64,000 nt of DNA from Hexactinellida sp. DTS-2022 (Eukaryota; Porifera; Hexactinellida), in NCBI GenBank assembly GCA_028753945.1, contig JAPNXP010000004.1, positions 930,001 to 994,000 on the forward strand, given 5' to 3'. The translations under genes were made by a program, and so were the position numbers. The notes beneath the pieces were generated by a model. The model was not told where the DNA came from. It saw only the letters and a program-made list of their open reading frames with translations, and ran no database searches. Positions within the stretch are counted from its first letter, which is position 1. Each line of letters begins with the position of its first letter. This document shows, one piece after another, positions 22,574-31,995 of this stretch.

Positions 22574-23242
22574 CTAGATATTCCCTTTGTCATGAAGAGT
22601 GTAAAGCTGGAAAAAATGTTGTGGAACTACTTTAAATGTGCCATCACAGTACCAGTCGTTACTTTCCTTAAGTATAGATAGAAACTTTGAAGTTCCAAAG
22701 AGCATCATTCTATTTATATCTCCTTCTCCAGAATCAAATAATAGGAAGCTGTCACCATTGAGTGTAAATTTATATTTATCAGGAATTATTATTTCCGCAC
22801 AAGAACTCGGATTCCCATAAAATTCTTGTTGTCTACTCTTGCACCTTCTAATAGTTCTTTTGACAGAGTCAAACGTAGGTAACTTGTTAACACATTCTGC
22901 AGTCATTCCTTCTACTGAATTAGCAAGGAGTGTGCGGGTACTTGACTCAGAATTTCGAGCAATTCCTTTGAGGTTTGTATACCCTTTTAGCAAATCGACC
23001 CTACTTATATCAGAACCATGGGAATGTTCACTTTGTAATTGGGAAGGATCTGTGGGTTTTACTATTTGATTATTCTTTGTATGTAACCTCGCTTTACAGA
23101 TTCCGCGCTTTTCACATACCCAGTATTCAATATCATGAGATTTTCTATTCAAAGTATAAATATTTCCTTGTATGCTTGCTTTATCTTTTTTCCTTTCACT
23201 TTTAATCCTCTCGATCGAAAAAGAAGTTAAGGGAGTAGCCAT
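22574..23242 (-). pseudogene. FLYWCH-MULE transposase, N-terminal part
   Basis: 222 codons from ATG 23242. A FLYWCH finger is present (YWVCEKRGICKARLHT, then HSHG). The DDE domain begins with FLLFDSGEGDINRMMLFGTS and DWYCDGTFKV, the first catalytic Asp. The ORF stops shortly after LHDKGNI, and the following minus-strand sequence (22281-22568) is not recognisable as the rest of the domain. It is a truncated relative of the MULE at 6703-8722. Its start lies about 60 bp from a Tc1-like MITE. Confidence 0.75.
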
Positions 23243-23303
23243 AGGTTCTTATTAATATGATTTTATTATTTACTTAATTAGCATATTATTACATATTTAT
23301 ATA

Positions 23304-23671
23304 CCTTATTATAGGAAATTAACGCGCCATGTAATTAACGCGAATTGGTGCTGAACATTTTCAAATACATGAAATTAACGCAAATAAATTTTATAAAAAA
23401 ATTTCAGGATTATTAATCTCCTGATTGAATACAATTATTGTGCCCAAATAGGCTTCCAATCTACTTGATAGACATGGTATATCCTTTCAAACTAGTTGCA
23501 CATCTGAAAATATGTAGCTCGGAAGTTTGTCATCCATTATACTTTTGCTAAATACGTAGCAGGAAATTAAGGTCATGGAAATTAACGCTCCATGAAATTA
23601 ACGCGAAGGAAATTAACGCGATTTGGAAAATTCGCGTTAATTTCATGGCGCGTTAATTTCCTATAATAAGG
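23304..23671. mobile_element. 368-bp MITE with TA duplication (Tc1/mariner-like)
   Basis: The perfect inverted ends CCTTATTATAGGAAATTAAC and GTTAATTTCCTATAATAAGG are flanked by TA on both sides. The interior repeats AAATTAACGCG several times in both orientations. No ORF. Confidence 0.85.
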
Positions 23672-23835
23672 TACTCTGTTTTAGTGATAACTTATATAAC
23701 GTATCTTATATTAGAAAACATATCAAATAGGTGAGAATGGCAAACTTCGTGATGGATAATACACAATTTACTTTTGCCAACCACACTCATTATCTTATAT
23801 GTGACAAATATATACGTATATACGTAGCACATTCT

Positions 23836-23882
23836 TGCGACGAATTGTCCATGCGACGAATTGTCCATGCGACGAATTGTCC
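23836..23882. repeat. Three GCGACGAATTGTCCAT units
   Basis: Exact tandem units at the left edge of the RING-MULE fragment. They resemble the CGACAATTCGAG units in the complete MULE's terminal repeats, so this may be an eroded MULE terminus. Confidence 0.5.
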
Positions 23883-23883
23883 G

Positions 23884-24523
23884 TTAATGCTACTAATGAG
23901 GAGCATAAACTAAAGCAAATCTTAAAATATTTTAAGAAGCAATGGTTAATTAAAGTTCATCCAGAGGAATTGTCAATTTTTGACCTGGAAAAAGGGACAA
24001 ATAATGGAGCAGAATCTTACACAGACAACTGAAGGCACGAATGAAGTGTGGTCATCCAAGAATTTGGAATCTTTTGATGATATTGAATGATATAATAGTA
24101 GACACTGACAATGAAATTGCCACATTACAACAGGGTATGGAAATTACAAGACAAAGAAAAAAGAAAGACGTAATGAATGATAAACGCCGTGCTCTAGCGA
24201 AGCAAAAGCTTATATCTGGAAATTATTCTCCCCTGCAATATCTTCAGAACGTAAGTCATTCTTTGAGTGATACAAACCATGTGGAAAAACCTACCTTATC
24301 TGACATAACTGATGATTCTGAATATTCCGATGAGACAGAAATTGAGGTCAGAAATCCAGTATGTGTAGTATGTCTACAAATAAGGGATGCTACTTACCTA
24401 TTTCTGCCATGTAGACATGCAAATTGTTGTCAAAATTGTAGTGAGCTGTTAGAGCAACTTAATCAACCCTGCCCAACTTGTCGTACCTCTGTTATAAGAC
24501 TTGAATACAGAATAGAGTATTAG
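23884..24523 (+). pseudogene. MULE C-terminal region with RING finger, broken by a gypsy insertion
   Basis: The first segment (23884-24030) encodes LKQILKYFKKQWLIKVHPEE and GTNNGAESYT, the typical catalytic-Glu region of RING-bearing MULEs. After a frame break near 24030 it continues with KCGHPRIWNLLMILNDIIVD, a basic coiled segment and a C-terminal RING (CVVCLQIRD, then PCRHANCCQNC and CPTC). The last eight codons and the stop come from the LTR inserted at 24490, which replaced the native end. RING domains here probably act as ubiquitin E3 ligases (family knowledge). Confidence 0.75.
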
Positions 24524-24665
24524 ACGTGAGAAACACAAGTAAATATAGGTTACAATAAATGAATTAAGTTAAGTCCTACGGCTTATATATCGATTATATA
24601 GTTAGGTGTGCCTACTAATTAAGACCTCCTAGTGAGGCGTGAATGAGAGTATCACGATCGTAACA
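24490..24665 (-). repeat. 3' LTR of the RT-deleted gypsy element
   Basis: TGTTATAAG to CGTAACA on the plus strand. It is identical to 28385-28560 except for A versus C in the ACAATAMATGAATT stretch. Confidence 0.92.
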
Positions 24666-24682
24666 TCACTCCCCTTCGCACG

Positions 24683-26881
24683 CTAATTGAGTGGACTGTC
24701 ATCAATCTCGCTCCAAGGTGTAAAACTGGAGAACCGTGCTGGTTTTCTTCTGTTCCTTAGTGGGTAGCGTCTAGACGGTGTCGTTACGTCAATTGTAGGC
24801 TCCTCATCTGTGCTGCTCTGATTTAGATCTGCTTGTTCACCCTGGTCCGAAATTGACCCTGCACTTCCGTTCCACTCGGATTCCTCGATCGGAGCCTGTA
24901 CGAGATCCTGCGGTATTGCCCGGTATGTGCCATCCTCGTTTCTTCCTGTGTTTGGTTCTAGGGTGGGTATAGTTGTCTGGATTAGCGATGGCTCCATTTT
25001 CTTGTAAACCTTACAGTGATTTAGGTGAACCCATTTGTCCCGTGTAGCTAGCCGTAACTTTACGTTAGGTCCTTTCCGTTTGAGGACAACGAAGGGGCCG
25101 TCGTATCGCGGGGCTAGTGAATCTTGGAGCATATTTCTTCTAAGCATGACACTCTGGCCGGCCCTAATATGAGAGCTGTTCCTCTTTTCGTTCCTCTTAG
25201 TCCGAATTCTCTCGGTATTCCTGGAGATGTTCCCCTGTGCAATCTCTTTGAGGGTTTCTTGCTTCGTTAACAAACTCTCGAGGTACTCCCCATGTGAATT
25301 CACCTCGAACGGTTTGAGAGTGTTGCACCATACGTCCATTGGGCATCGTGGCTGTCTACCTCGTGTCAACAGGTGAGGGGACATATTACTTGTGGCGTTA
25401 TTCATGCCATTGCAGTGGAACGAAACTTCACTCAACAGGGACGGCCATGATTCCTTTGGTAGTTTCCGGTCTAACTGTAAGCAACGAATTACTTGTTTCA
25501 CCATCCCAATGTTTCGTTCTGCCATCCCATCGGCCTCTGGGTGATATGGGGTGGTTCTCCTCTTCTCCACTCCTAGCTGCCTGCAGAACTCTCTAAACGT
25601 ATGTCCGTCAATATTACTCCCCTGGTCGCTTAATATCCGGGCTGGTACGCCATGCCCTCTGTAAATCCAACCCTGTTCGAAGCCTTTCACTAAACTAGTC
25701 GCTTCCTGGTCTTTGAGAGGGTATACCTCCATGTACCGGCTAAATAGATCAACAATCAAGAGGAAGTACCGATATCCTCCTTCTGTCCATGGTAGAGTAC
25801 CCACGTCTATACCCACGGCGTATCCTGGTGTGTCACCGCTAATTTCCATCCGTTGCAAGGGCTGCTTCGCGATATTTGTGGGTTTGGCGCGTTGGCATGC
25901 CAAACAACTATTGCAGAACTCCCGTACGTCTCTAATCATGTTTCTCCAAAAATAAGATCTCTTGAGGGATTGTACTGTACCGGCTAACCCGAGGTGGTGC
26001 TGTGCATGGACGGCTTCGGTGACCTCTAGTTGCAATTTCTTAGGCACTATAATCCGTTCGTCAAAAAACAGAGTATCCTCTAGGATCAGCAAATGATCAC
26101 TCACTTTCTTTAGTTGGCCGTAGTCTACTTTCCCTCCACCTTCCATATGTTCTATCGCTCTACGAATTACGGGATCTTTACATTGGTACCTCTTGATCTT
26201 TCTCTGTAAGGAGTTCACCGATTGAGTGCTAAATATATTGTCCTCGAACTTGTCTTCTCCACTAACGTCTGGATCTATTTCTACGTTGTCCTTAAGACTC
26301 AAATAGTCTGCGACAGGGTTGTCCTTGCCGGCGCGAATCTCAACTCGCAGGGGAATCCCTTGAAGCTCCATCATCCATCGAGCAAAGGTGGGTTTGGGGT
26401 CTTTGTGAGCGAGTATCCACTTTAGTGGGCAATGATCTGTGTGCAGGACCACTCCAGTAGCTCCCTTCAAATATACAGACCACTTCCTTGTTGCAGCTAC
26501 CACGGCCCAGGCCTCTAACTGGCCCGCAGAGTAGTTGCGCTGACTATGGCTTAGTGCAGAAGAAAAGAAGTCCATTGGTCTTACTTTTCCAGTTCTCTCG
26601 TCCTTTTGTCCAAGGGTTGCTCCTATCCCCGAAATACAAGCGTCGGTTTCAATATGGAATTCCTGGTCCCAGTCGGGGTATGAGAGTGTGACAGGATCCT
26701 TCAAAAGCCAGGTTCGCAGCTCGTCAAAAGCTTTTTCGCAGCGTTCATCCCATTTCCATTTGCATCCGGATCGCGTTAATGCGTACAAAGGCTCTGCCAT
26801 CAGTGCGAAATTTTGAATATAACATCGGTAATAGTTCATCATCCCCATGCATCTCTGTAGTTCTTTCACGTTCTTGAGCAT
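24683..26881 (-). CDS. Gypsy pol remainder: RT thumb, RNase H, integrase
   Basis: 732 codons, open throughout. It starts with the RT C-terminal region (LQRCMGMMNYYRCYIQNFAL), then RNase H (FHIETDACISGIGATLGQ, LHTDHCPLKWI, DNPVADYLS), the integrase HHCC zinc region (HAQHHLGLAGTVQSLKR, CNSCLACQ), the core with GIDVGTLPW, ILSDQGSNIDG and YHPEADGMAERN, a GPFVVLKRKGPNVKL C-terminal module and a long acidic tail. The RT catalytic palm is absent. The open frame extends a few codons upstream of the Met and overlaps the gag ORF, so expression by frameshift is possible. Confidence 0.88.
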   Translation of the reverse strand: MLKNVKELQRCMGMMNYYRCYIQNFALMAEPLYALTRSGCKWKWDERCEKAFDELRTWLLKDPVTLSYPDWDQEFHIETDACISGIGATLGQKDERTGKVRPMDFFSSALSHSQRNYSAGQLEAWAVVAATRKWSVYLKGATGVVLHTDHCPLKWILAHKDPKPTFARWMMELQGIPLRVEIRAGKDNPVADYLSLKDNVEIDPDVSGEDKFEDNIFSTQSVNSLQRKIKRYQCKDPVIRRAIEHMEGGGKVDYGQLKKVSDHLLILEDTLFFDERIIVPKKLQLEVTEAVHAQHHLGLAGTVQSLKRSYFWRNMIRDVREFCNSCLACQRAKPTNIAKQPLQRMEISGDTPGYAVGIDVGTLPWTEGGYRYFLLIVDLFSRYMEVYPLKDQEATSLVKGFEQGWIYRGHGVPARILSDQGSNIDGHTFREFCRQLGVEKRRTTPYHPEADGMAERNIGMVKQVIRCLQLDRKLPKESWPSLLSEVSFHCNGMNNATSNMSPHLLTRGRQPRCPMDVWCNTLKPFEVNSHGEYLESLLTKQETLKEIAQGNISRNTERIRTKRNEKRNSSHIRAGQSVMLRRNMLQDSLAPRYDGPFVVLKRKGPNVKLRLATRDKWVHLNHCKVYKKMEPSLIQTTIPTLEPNTGRNEDGTYRAIPQDLVQAPIEESEWNGSAGSISDQGEQADLNQSSTDEEPTIDVTTPSRRYPLRNRRKPARFSSFTPWSEIDDSPLN

Positions 26882-28355
26882 TGGGGAAGGGCGTCTCCTG
26901 ACGGGTGCTCAGCTTGGTCCGTGCTGGTTGCTTGCGGCTCCCTGAGAAGATATACTCGTGATCTTGCACTAGGCCTAGGAGTCTCTCCTGTTCCCTCTTG
27001 GTTAACCGGAGGTTGACTAATTCTGGAGCCTCCTTGTTCGATTCTCTGTCGAGTTCTTCAACATGCATGACGACTTGCGCTCGAGCCAGGGGTGTGCACC
27101 CGTTGATTGTACAACCAATCTGACTCCATGACCCTCCGAGTTTGACGAGACCCTTCTCGAAATCGAATTCAACTGATCCCAGTTTCTTCATAAATTGCCT
27201 CCCTAGTAGTAACGTTGGTTCTTCGGAGTCTAAGATTTGAATTCTCTGTGGGGTCGCTTCTCTCTCAGCGAAGGTTATTATTGCATCTACATAACCAATT
27301 ACTGGTACTGGGTTATTACATAGTCCGTAAACCTCTGTTGGAACCCTCACCAGGTTTTGGAAAAGTCCGATCCTTCTGGCCGTATTGCTGTCCATTACGC
27401 ATGGGTTCGCACCAGTATCGAGTATGGCCTCTAAACTCGTTTCCCCGATCCGTACTTTAATAGTTACAGCTTCCTCGCTCGATGATATGCGGAGGACCTG
27501 GTTTTTGTGGCTCCAATCTTTCTCATGTCCCCTCCCTCTTTCTTGGTACCGTGCCCTGGGACATTGATATGAGGCGTGCCCTAGTTTCCGACAAATCCTA
27601 CAAGTCCTGTTAGGACAATTCTTGACAAAATGTCCTATTTTATTGCAGCCGTAGCACTTCCTTTCCAGGCCTTGTGCAAACTCTGTCCTTTGGCTTGCTA
27701 CCCGCTCTTTCTTCTTACTCACGGCGTTTATTTCATTACTCCCTTCGTCGGATTCACATTCGCTTTCTCTTTCTTTCAGGGCTGATTCGACCCTTGCGAT
27801 CTTACTTGCAGTACCTCTGAATCCCCTATCTAGCGGGATGTCTTTAAGAATTAGTGTCGCTCTCACTTCTCCCGCCATTCTCATCGCTCCATCTTCGGAT
27901 AATCCAGCGTCCAGCGCTCTAACCCACTCCTTAAGTTTGGCTTGGGCTCCTTGGGGCATTTTAGTAACGAAGAATACACATGCTTGTTTCGGGATCAATC
28001 CAGCGCGTGTAGCCTCATCCAAGTAGCGTACAAAGAAGTCGACTGCAAGCTCCCCTGGTGGCCAATCCATCTCTAGAAATTTCTCAGCAGAGACAAATAT
28101 GTCTTTCTCCGGATCTAACCTTTCCTTGAGATACTCGAATGCAGCGGTTATCGTATCTAGTTCAAGCACTTTCAGTACGACCTTCTCCTCCAGCTTGCCC
28201 CTCTTCACATATGCCGGGAGTAGTCTGATCGCTGCCTTCTCGCCTCCTTCGGTACTAAGCAAGGCCGATACCGCAGCTATGAAGAATGGTTGCCATGACT
28301 CTATGGTCTGATCTTCCTTGAGCGTTGGGATACTGAAGGTGAGTGGCGTGGCCAT
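26745..28355 (-). CDS. Gypsy Gag-protease polyprotein
   Basis: The likely start is the ATG at 28355 (MATPLTFSIP), 30 nt inside the 5' LTR border; the open frame runs back into the LTR. Gag capsid-like sequence is followed by two CCHC zinc knuckles (CYGCNKIGHFVKNC, CRICRKLGHASYQC) and an aspartic protease (ILDTGANPCVMD active site, LLLGRQFM flap region). After KLSTRQETPFPNAQE the frame leaves the expected RT sequence and ends in about 45 unrelated codons, which marks the internal deletion junction near 26890. Confidence 0.88.
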   Translation of the reverse strand: MATPLTFSIPTLKEDQTIESWQPFFIAAVSALLSTEGGEKAAIRLLPAYVKRGKLEEKVVLKVLELDTITAAFEYLKERLDPEKDIFVSAEKFLEMDWPPGELAVDFFVRYLDEATRAGLIPKQACVFFVTKMPQGAQAKLKEWVRALDAGLSEDGAMRMAGEVRATLILKDIPLDRGFRGTASKIARVESALKERESECESDEGSNEINAVSKKKERVASQRTEFAQGLERKCYGCNKIGHFVKNCPNRTCRICRKLGHASYQCPRARYQERGRGHEKDWSHKNQVLRISSSEEAVTIKVRIGETSLEAILDTGANPCVMDSNTARRIGLFQNLVRVPTEVYGLCNNPVPVIGYVDAIITFAEREATPQRIQILDSEEPTLLLGRQFMKKLGSVEFDFEKGLVKLGGSWSQIGCTINGCTPLARAQVVMHVEELDRESNKEAPELVNLRLTKREQERLLGLVQDHEYIFSGSRKQPARTKLSTRQETPFPNAQERERTTEMHGDDELLPMLYSKFRTDGRAFVRINAIRMQMEMG

Positions 28356-28384
28356 GTTGGGATACCTGATAGTACTTGTGTTTA

Positions 28385-28560
28385 TGTTATAAGACTTGAA
28401 TACAGAATAGAGTATTAGACGTGAGAAACACAAGTAAATATAGGTTACAATACATGAATTAAGTTAAGTCCTACGGCTTATATATCGATTATATAGTTAG
28501 GTGTGCCTACTAATTAAGACCTCCTAGTGAGGCGTGAATGAGAGTATCACGATCGTAACA
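28385..28560 (-). repeat. 5' LTR of the RT-deleted gypsy element
   Basis: The 5' LTR in the element's own direction; one mismatch to 24490-24665. The 4-bp repeat CCTC follows directly. Confidence 0.92.
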
Positions 28561-28714
28561 CCTCCATAGATTGTAGATTTCAGATTTTTCAATAACCATT
28601 TATTATTCATTATTTATTATCATTTATTCTTCTTCTTAACCATTTAATATTCATTATTTTCACATTATCTATGATATATAAGATTAAATTAATTAAATAT
28701 TCTCAGTTTTGACT

Positions 28715-28850
28715 GATTCCGATTCGAACTTAAGGCTACATATCCAAATTCCGATTCGAACTAACGACTACATGCCCGAAATTGTATTCGAACTAACGAC
28801 TACATAGGAAAATCGAACTAACGACTACATTGAAATTCGGACTAATGCTG
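28715..28850. repeat. GATTCGAACTAACGACTACAT tandem-like array
   Basis: About five imperfect copies of TCGAACTAACGACTACAT spaced 25-35 nt apart. They lie downstream of the RING-MULE fragment once the gypsy insertion is ignored, so they are probably its terminal-repeat subunits. Confidence 0.6.
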
Positions 28851-28933
28851 CGCCCCCAAAATGTCATTGTATGACATTTTCCTCAAATTTGATAATCTTC
28901 AATTTTAAACTGCGCCCCAACCTACACTGTTCT

Positions 28934-29019
28934 GGTCCAAATGGTCCCCCCTGCATATTTGGTCCGGGGGGACCATTTGGACCAAATATCGAATATTTTG
29001 GGCCAAATGGTCCCCCTTC
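28934..29019. repeat. Perfect 18-bp hairpin GGTCCAAATGGTCCCCCC
   Basis: Arms 28934-28951 and 28966-28983 are exact inverse complements, with a third partial copy at about 29002-29017. No gene between 29030 and 29690. Confidence 0.7.
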
Positions 29020-29694
29020 TAATTATGCAACGTTTTCAGTTCCATTACTGTATGGTTTCATACTGCATAAAGTCAATAGGGCTTCTTTTGACTTCTCATA
29101 TGGTCATACTACTTGATTCGTGTTTTATTATGCTGATTGTGGAATAATTTGTAAATATGTATACTACTGTATTAAGGAAATTGTTGACCCTGTGGTTCTC
29201 CTGAATTTCCCAGTCACTAATCGAATGACTTTGGAACACTATATTGGTTGTTTTCTAATAAATACATACTAGTAACTCCTCTTCAAATCTAGCTAGTATA
29301 TCAAAATAGTTTATTGCAATTTTAGGACTTTCGATTCTGATAAACAGCTGTCAAGTTATCGAACATAAATTAGTAATACTGTCACGCCGTAGATGGTCCG
29401 CCGCCATAAGTAGTGCGTCCGGACCAACCGTAGGGGAACCATATTAGGCTTGACAATATCATTAGTCAGGACTGAATTCGGTTTGCCGGCTAACAGTTTA
29501 ACCGCTGCTAATATTGGTTAAAGGTTACATATTTTATTGGCTAGTTAACCAGTCTGTTAAATATTAGTAGTGTAATTGGATATTTCTTGTATAAAAGATT
29601 AAAATTATGTTAATTTTATTAGAATGGAATATATCCTATAACAAGTAAATTATGGGTAACATTGTTTCTAAATTATCCAAATTACGAAGTGTGT

Positions 29695-29702
29695 CCGCCA
29701 AT
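29695..29702. repeat. 8-bp direct repeat, left border of the composite block
   Basis: CCGCCAAT here is repeated exactly at 44222-44229, each directly outside a CAGGGTTGGGTTCAAGTAC terminus. Confidence 0.7.
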
Positions 29703-30241
29703 CAGGGTTGGGTTCAAGTACAATTTACTTAAGTACTTCTGTACTTAAGTACACATTTTTGAGTACTTGTACTTGTACTTAAGTACTTTTTTGTTTAACC
29801 AATGTACTTGTACTTGTACTTAAATACTTTCCAAATGTACTTGAAATTTAAATTACTTTTCAAGTACTTTTTCAAGTACTTTTTAGAACTTCTATTCTTA
29901 ACTAGAATGATTGTTGGCTTTGTTGCCAATTTATTGATCAACACTATAGTTTCTATTGTTGATCATTGCAGTGCAAGCTCACTATACTACTTTGAAACAC
30001 TGATGTTTCTTAGGTCCAGGCATAGACTACTTAATACACAGACTGGCAACTCACCGAAATCGAAAAAAAAAAGAGAGGCCAGTTTCTAATTTTCATTTTA
30101 GGATAAACTATGCCTCCTATTGTTGTTATTTGGGTTGTATATGGGGTAATCAACCATTGCGAGTCCATTAGAACCACTTTTGAGAATCTCAGATTTGTGG
30201 TTAAGCTGTTTAGGCGCCATTTAATGATGACACCACAAATA
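29703..30241. repeat. Left inverted arm with GTACTTAAGTAC array
   Basis: 29703-30006 is the inverse of 43641-43953. 30014-30241 is the inverse of 43155-43377, ending near AGGCGCCATTTAATGATGAC. The first part is full of GTACTTGTACTTAAGTACTT units, able to pair with themselves. Confidence 0.8.
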
Positions 30242-30283
30242 TACAAAAATATAAAATTCGAGTCTAAGGAACTACAAGAAAAT

Positions 30284-30414
30284 GAAAAAAAATCCAAAAT
30301 TGCACCCTGTGCCGACGCATGTTCCTTTGGTGGCACTATATTTTGTTGGTTGTTTATTGATAGTGCCTCCAAAGGAACATGCTGTCGGCGCAGGCTGCAA
30401 TTTTGGATTTTTTT
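30284..30414. repeat. Foldback hairpin repeat, copy 2
   Basis: AAATCCAAAATTGCA...CTGTGCCGACGCATGTTCCT pairs with AGGAACATGCTGTCGGCGCAG...TGCAATTTTGGATTT around a loop of about 35 nt. Same family as 2961-3090. From 30430 to 31100 no gene is seen. Confidence 0.75.
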
Positions 30415-31107
30415 TCGCCAAGTCATCAACGCCCAAGGTGTGATAAGCATTTGTTAATTGGTCCGAGTCACAAGGAACGGTAGATAAATTTGAAGTTTGT
30501 TTCTATCTTAAACCATCTTGAGTTTGATGCCATTCATTCATTATGTATTGATAATAAATTATATTATTAGTTATTTATCTTAGCATTGTTATCCACGGTT
30601 GAGTTGAATTAAGTCAACAAATTCCTTATATTATATTATTTTATTTAATCCATTGTATGGTAAATTAAATAGAAGCCAGCTGCAATTTATAAGTTAAATC
30701 AATTTAATTATCGCAAGTTGAATCAATAGAGTAAGATTTAACAAGTTAAATCAATATAATTATTACAAGTTGAAACAATGGAATTAGATTTAACAGTTAT
30801 ACTGAAACTGAAGTGTGAGTAAACAAAGAAATTTCAACCCCCATTTATGGCAGAAATAAAACTCTTTATTGAAAGTTTTCTTCTCCCATCAGACGCGGAA
30901 TTTTATGGTGAATCCAAATGTGAAATAAAATTTGGGGGTTTAGTAAAACATATTTTGTGTTATGGACCAGACAAATTTTGAAAAATTTTGAATTTAAATT
31001 GCCCAACTCCTTTCTGAGACGAAAATTTTCCTGCTCCAATCCATGGACCTGTTGTTTTGTCTAAAAAATTTATTTGTTCAATATAACATATACGTATTAT
31101 TATAAGT

Positions 31108-31803
31108 TTATAACAAGTGTCCAACTAAACTAACCTGTTTGAATGTGAAGCAGGAACATACTCTCTTCCACACATCGTTCTGTTTCTTGTACAAATATAA
31201 TAAAAATAAAATTACAGATAAAACTATAAGTATTATAACTACCAATATGATTAAAATAGCAACTATTGGGACAATATCCAAAGGTTTAGGAGCAGAGGTA
31301 GGCTTTTCTCCGATGCAGTAACTCCCATCAGTCGACTCACAGCTCTCGAACTTGCAAAGGAATGCGTAGCGAAAGTTACAGTCTTGTATTTCCCATTTTT
31401 GGAGTGTATTGTAGAAGACACAATCTTTTCGCGGAGAATTGCTCTGCTCCCAGTTATCCTCCCAATTATTATAATCAGACCCAGTATAGAGGTTATTAGA
31501 CCTCTCCCATCTAAACTCATTCTCCATAGCAAGATCAGAAAGTCCTATCCAGAGAGGAAAACCAGAAATATTCTGTCTGATGAAAGTATCTTCTTCGGCT
31601 GATTGAATAGCCACGAGATTTCCATTGGAGATTAGCGTACACTGTATCTGTGCTATTTGATACGTTTGTTTGTTTACGATTAGATAATAGCAATTATCAT
31701 TTTGAGGGTATAAAACGCCTAAAGCATCACGACATATCTTCAACGCATCAAGGTTTGCACTCAACAGCAGAAGAAGGAAGAAATGGGAAATGCTATATAT
31801 CAT
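31108..31803 (-). CDS. C-type lectin-domain membrane protein
   Basis: 231 codons in a single exon. Residues 1-20 form a signal peptide (hydrophobic FFLLLLLSA). A C-type lectin-like domain spans about 24-152, with WIGL at 85-88, conserved Cys at 128, 142 and 150 and a WEIQDC near its end. A linker and one transmembrane helix (about 178-204) follow, then a short basic cytoplasmic tail. The usual EPN/QPD and WND calcium-sugar motifs are not seen, so classical carbohydrate binding is doubtful and protein recognition is as likely. It is a type I surface protein by topology. It is transcribed in the same direction as ATM, about 190 bp downstream of the ATM stop. Confidence 0.85.
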   Translation of the reverse strand: MIYSISHFFLLLLLSANLDALKICRDALGVLYPQNDNCYYLIVNKQTYQIAQIQCTLISNGNLVAIQSAEEDTFIRQNISGFPLWIGLSDLAMENEFRWERSNNLYTGSDYNNWEDNWEQSNSPRKDCVFYNTLQKWEIQDCNFRYAFLCKFESCESTDGSYCIGEKPTSAPKPLDIVPIVAILIILVVIILIVLSVILFLLYLYKKQNDVWKRVCSCFTFKQVSLVGHLL

Positions 31804-31995
31804 CTTACGTCTTTTCAGACATCAGATACAATAATAATTAATTGCACACATATCATGTATTAATTAACTATTAATAATTGTTTTTCACTTCCTACCTTTT
31901 TTAAATCTATTTTATCCATAGGATAATTAGTTAATTAATAATTATTTCAAAACTTACATACGTATCGAACTTAAGATATATTTCATTAAACATTA

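Larger units (their letters stand above)
24490..28560 (-). mobile_element. Young Ty3/gypsy LTR element lacking the RT core
   Basis: 176-bp LTRs (TG...CA) at 24490-24665 and 28385-28560 differ at one base. CCTC is repeated at both borders (24486-24489, 28561-28564). A purine tract GAAGGGGAGTGA abuts the 3' LTR on the minus strand. Two long ORFs are open, but about 200 codons of reverse transcriptase, including the YVDD region, are missing at 26880-26900 relative to the element at 59795. It should depend on RT supplied by relatives. Confidence 0.9.

Noticed and set aside
28715..28850. CRISPR-like array
   Set aside because: Repeats are imperfect, unevenly spaced and in eukaryotic transposon DNA; no cas genes.
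29802..30457. ORFs in both arms of the 30/43-kb inverted repeat as a conserved gene
   Set aside because: Conserved only because the arms are copies of one another; no domain, and low-complexity translation.
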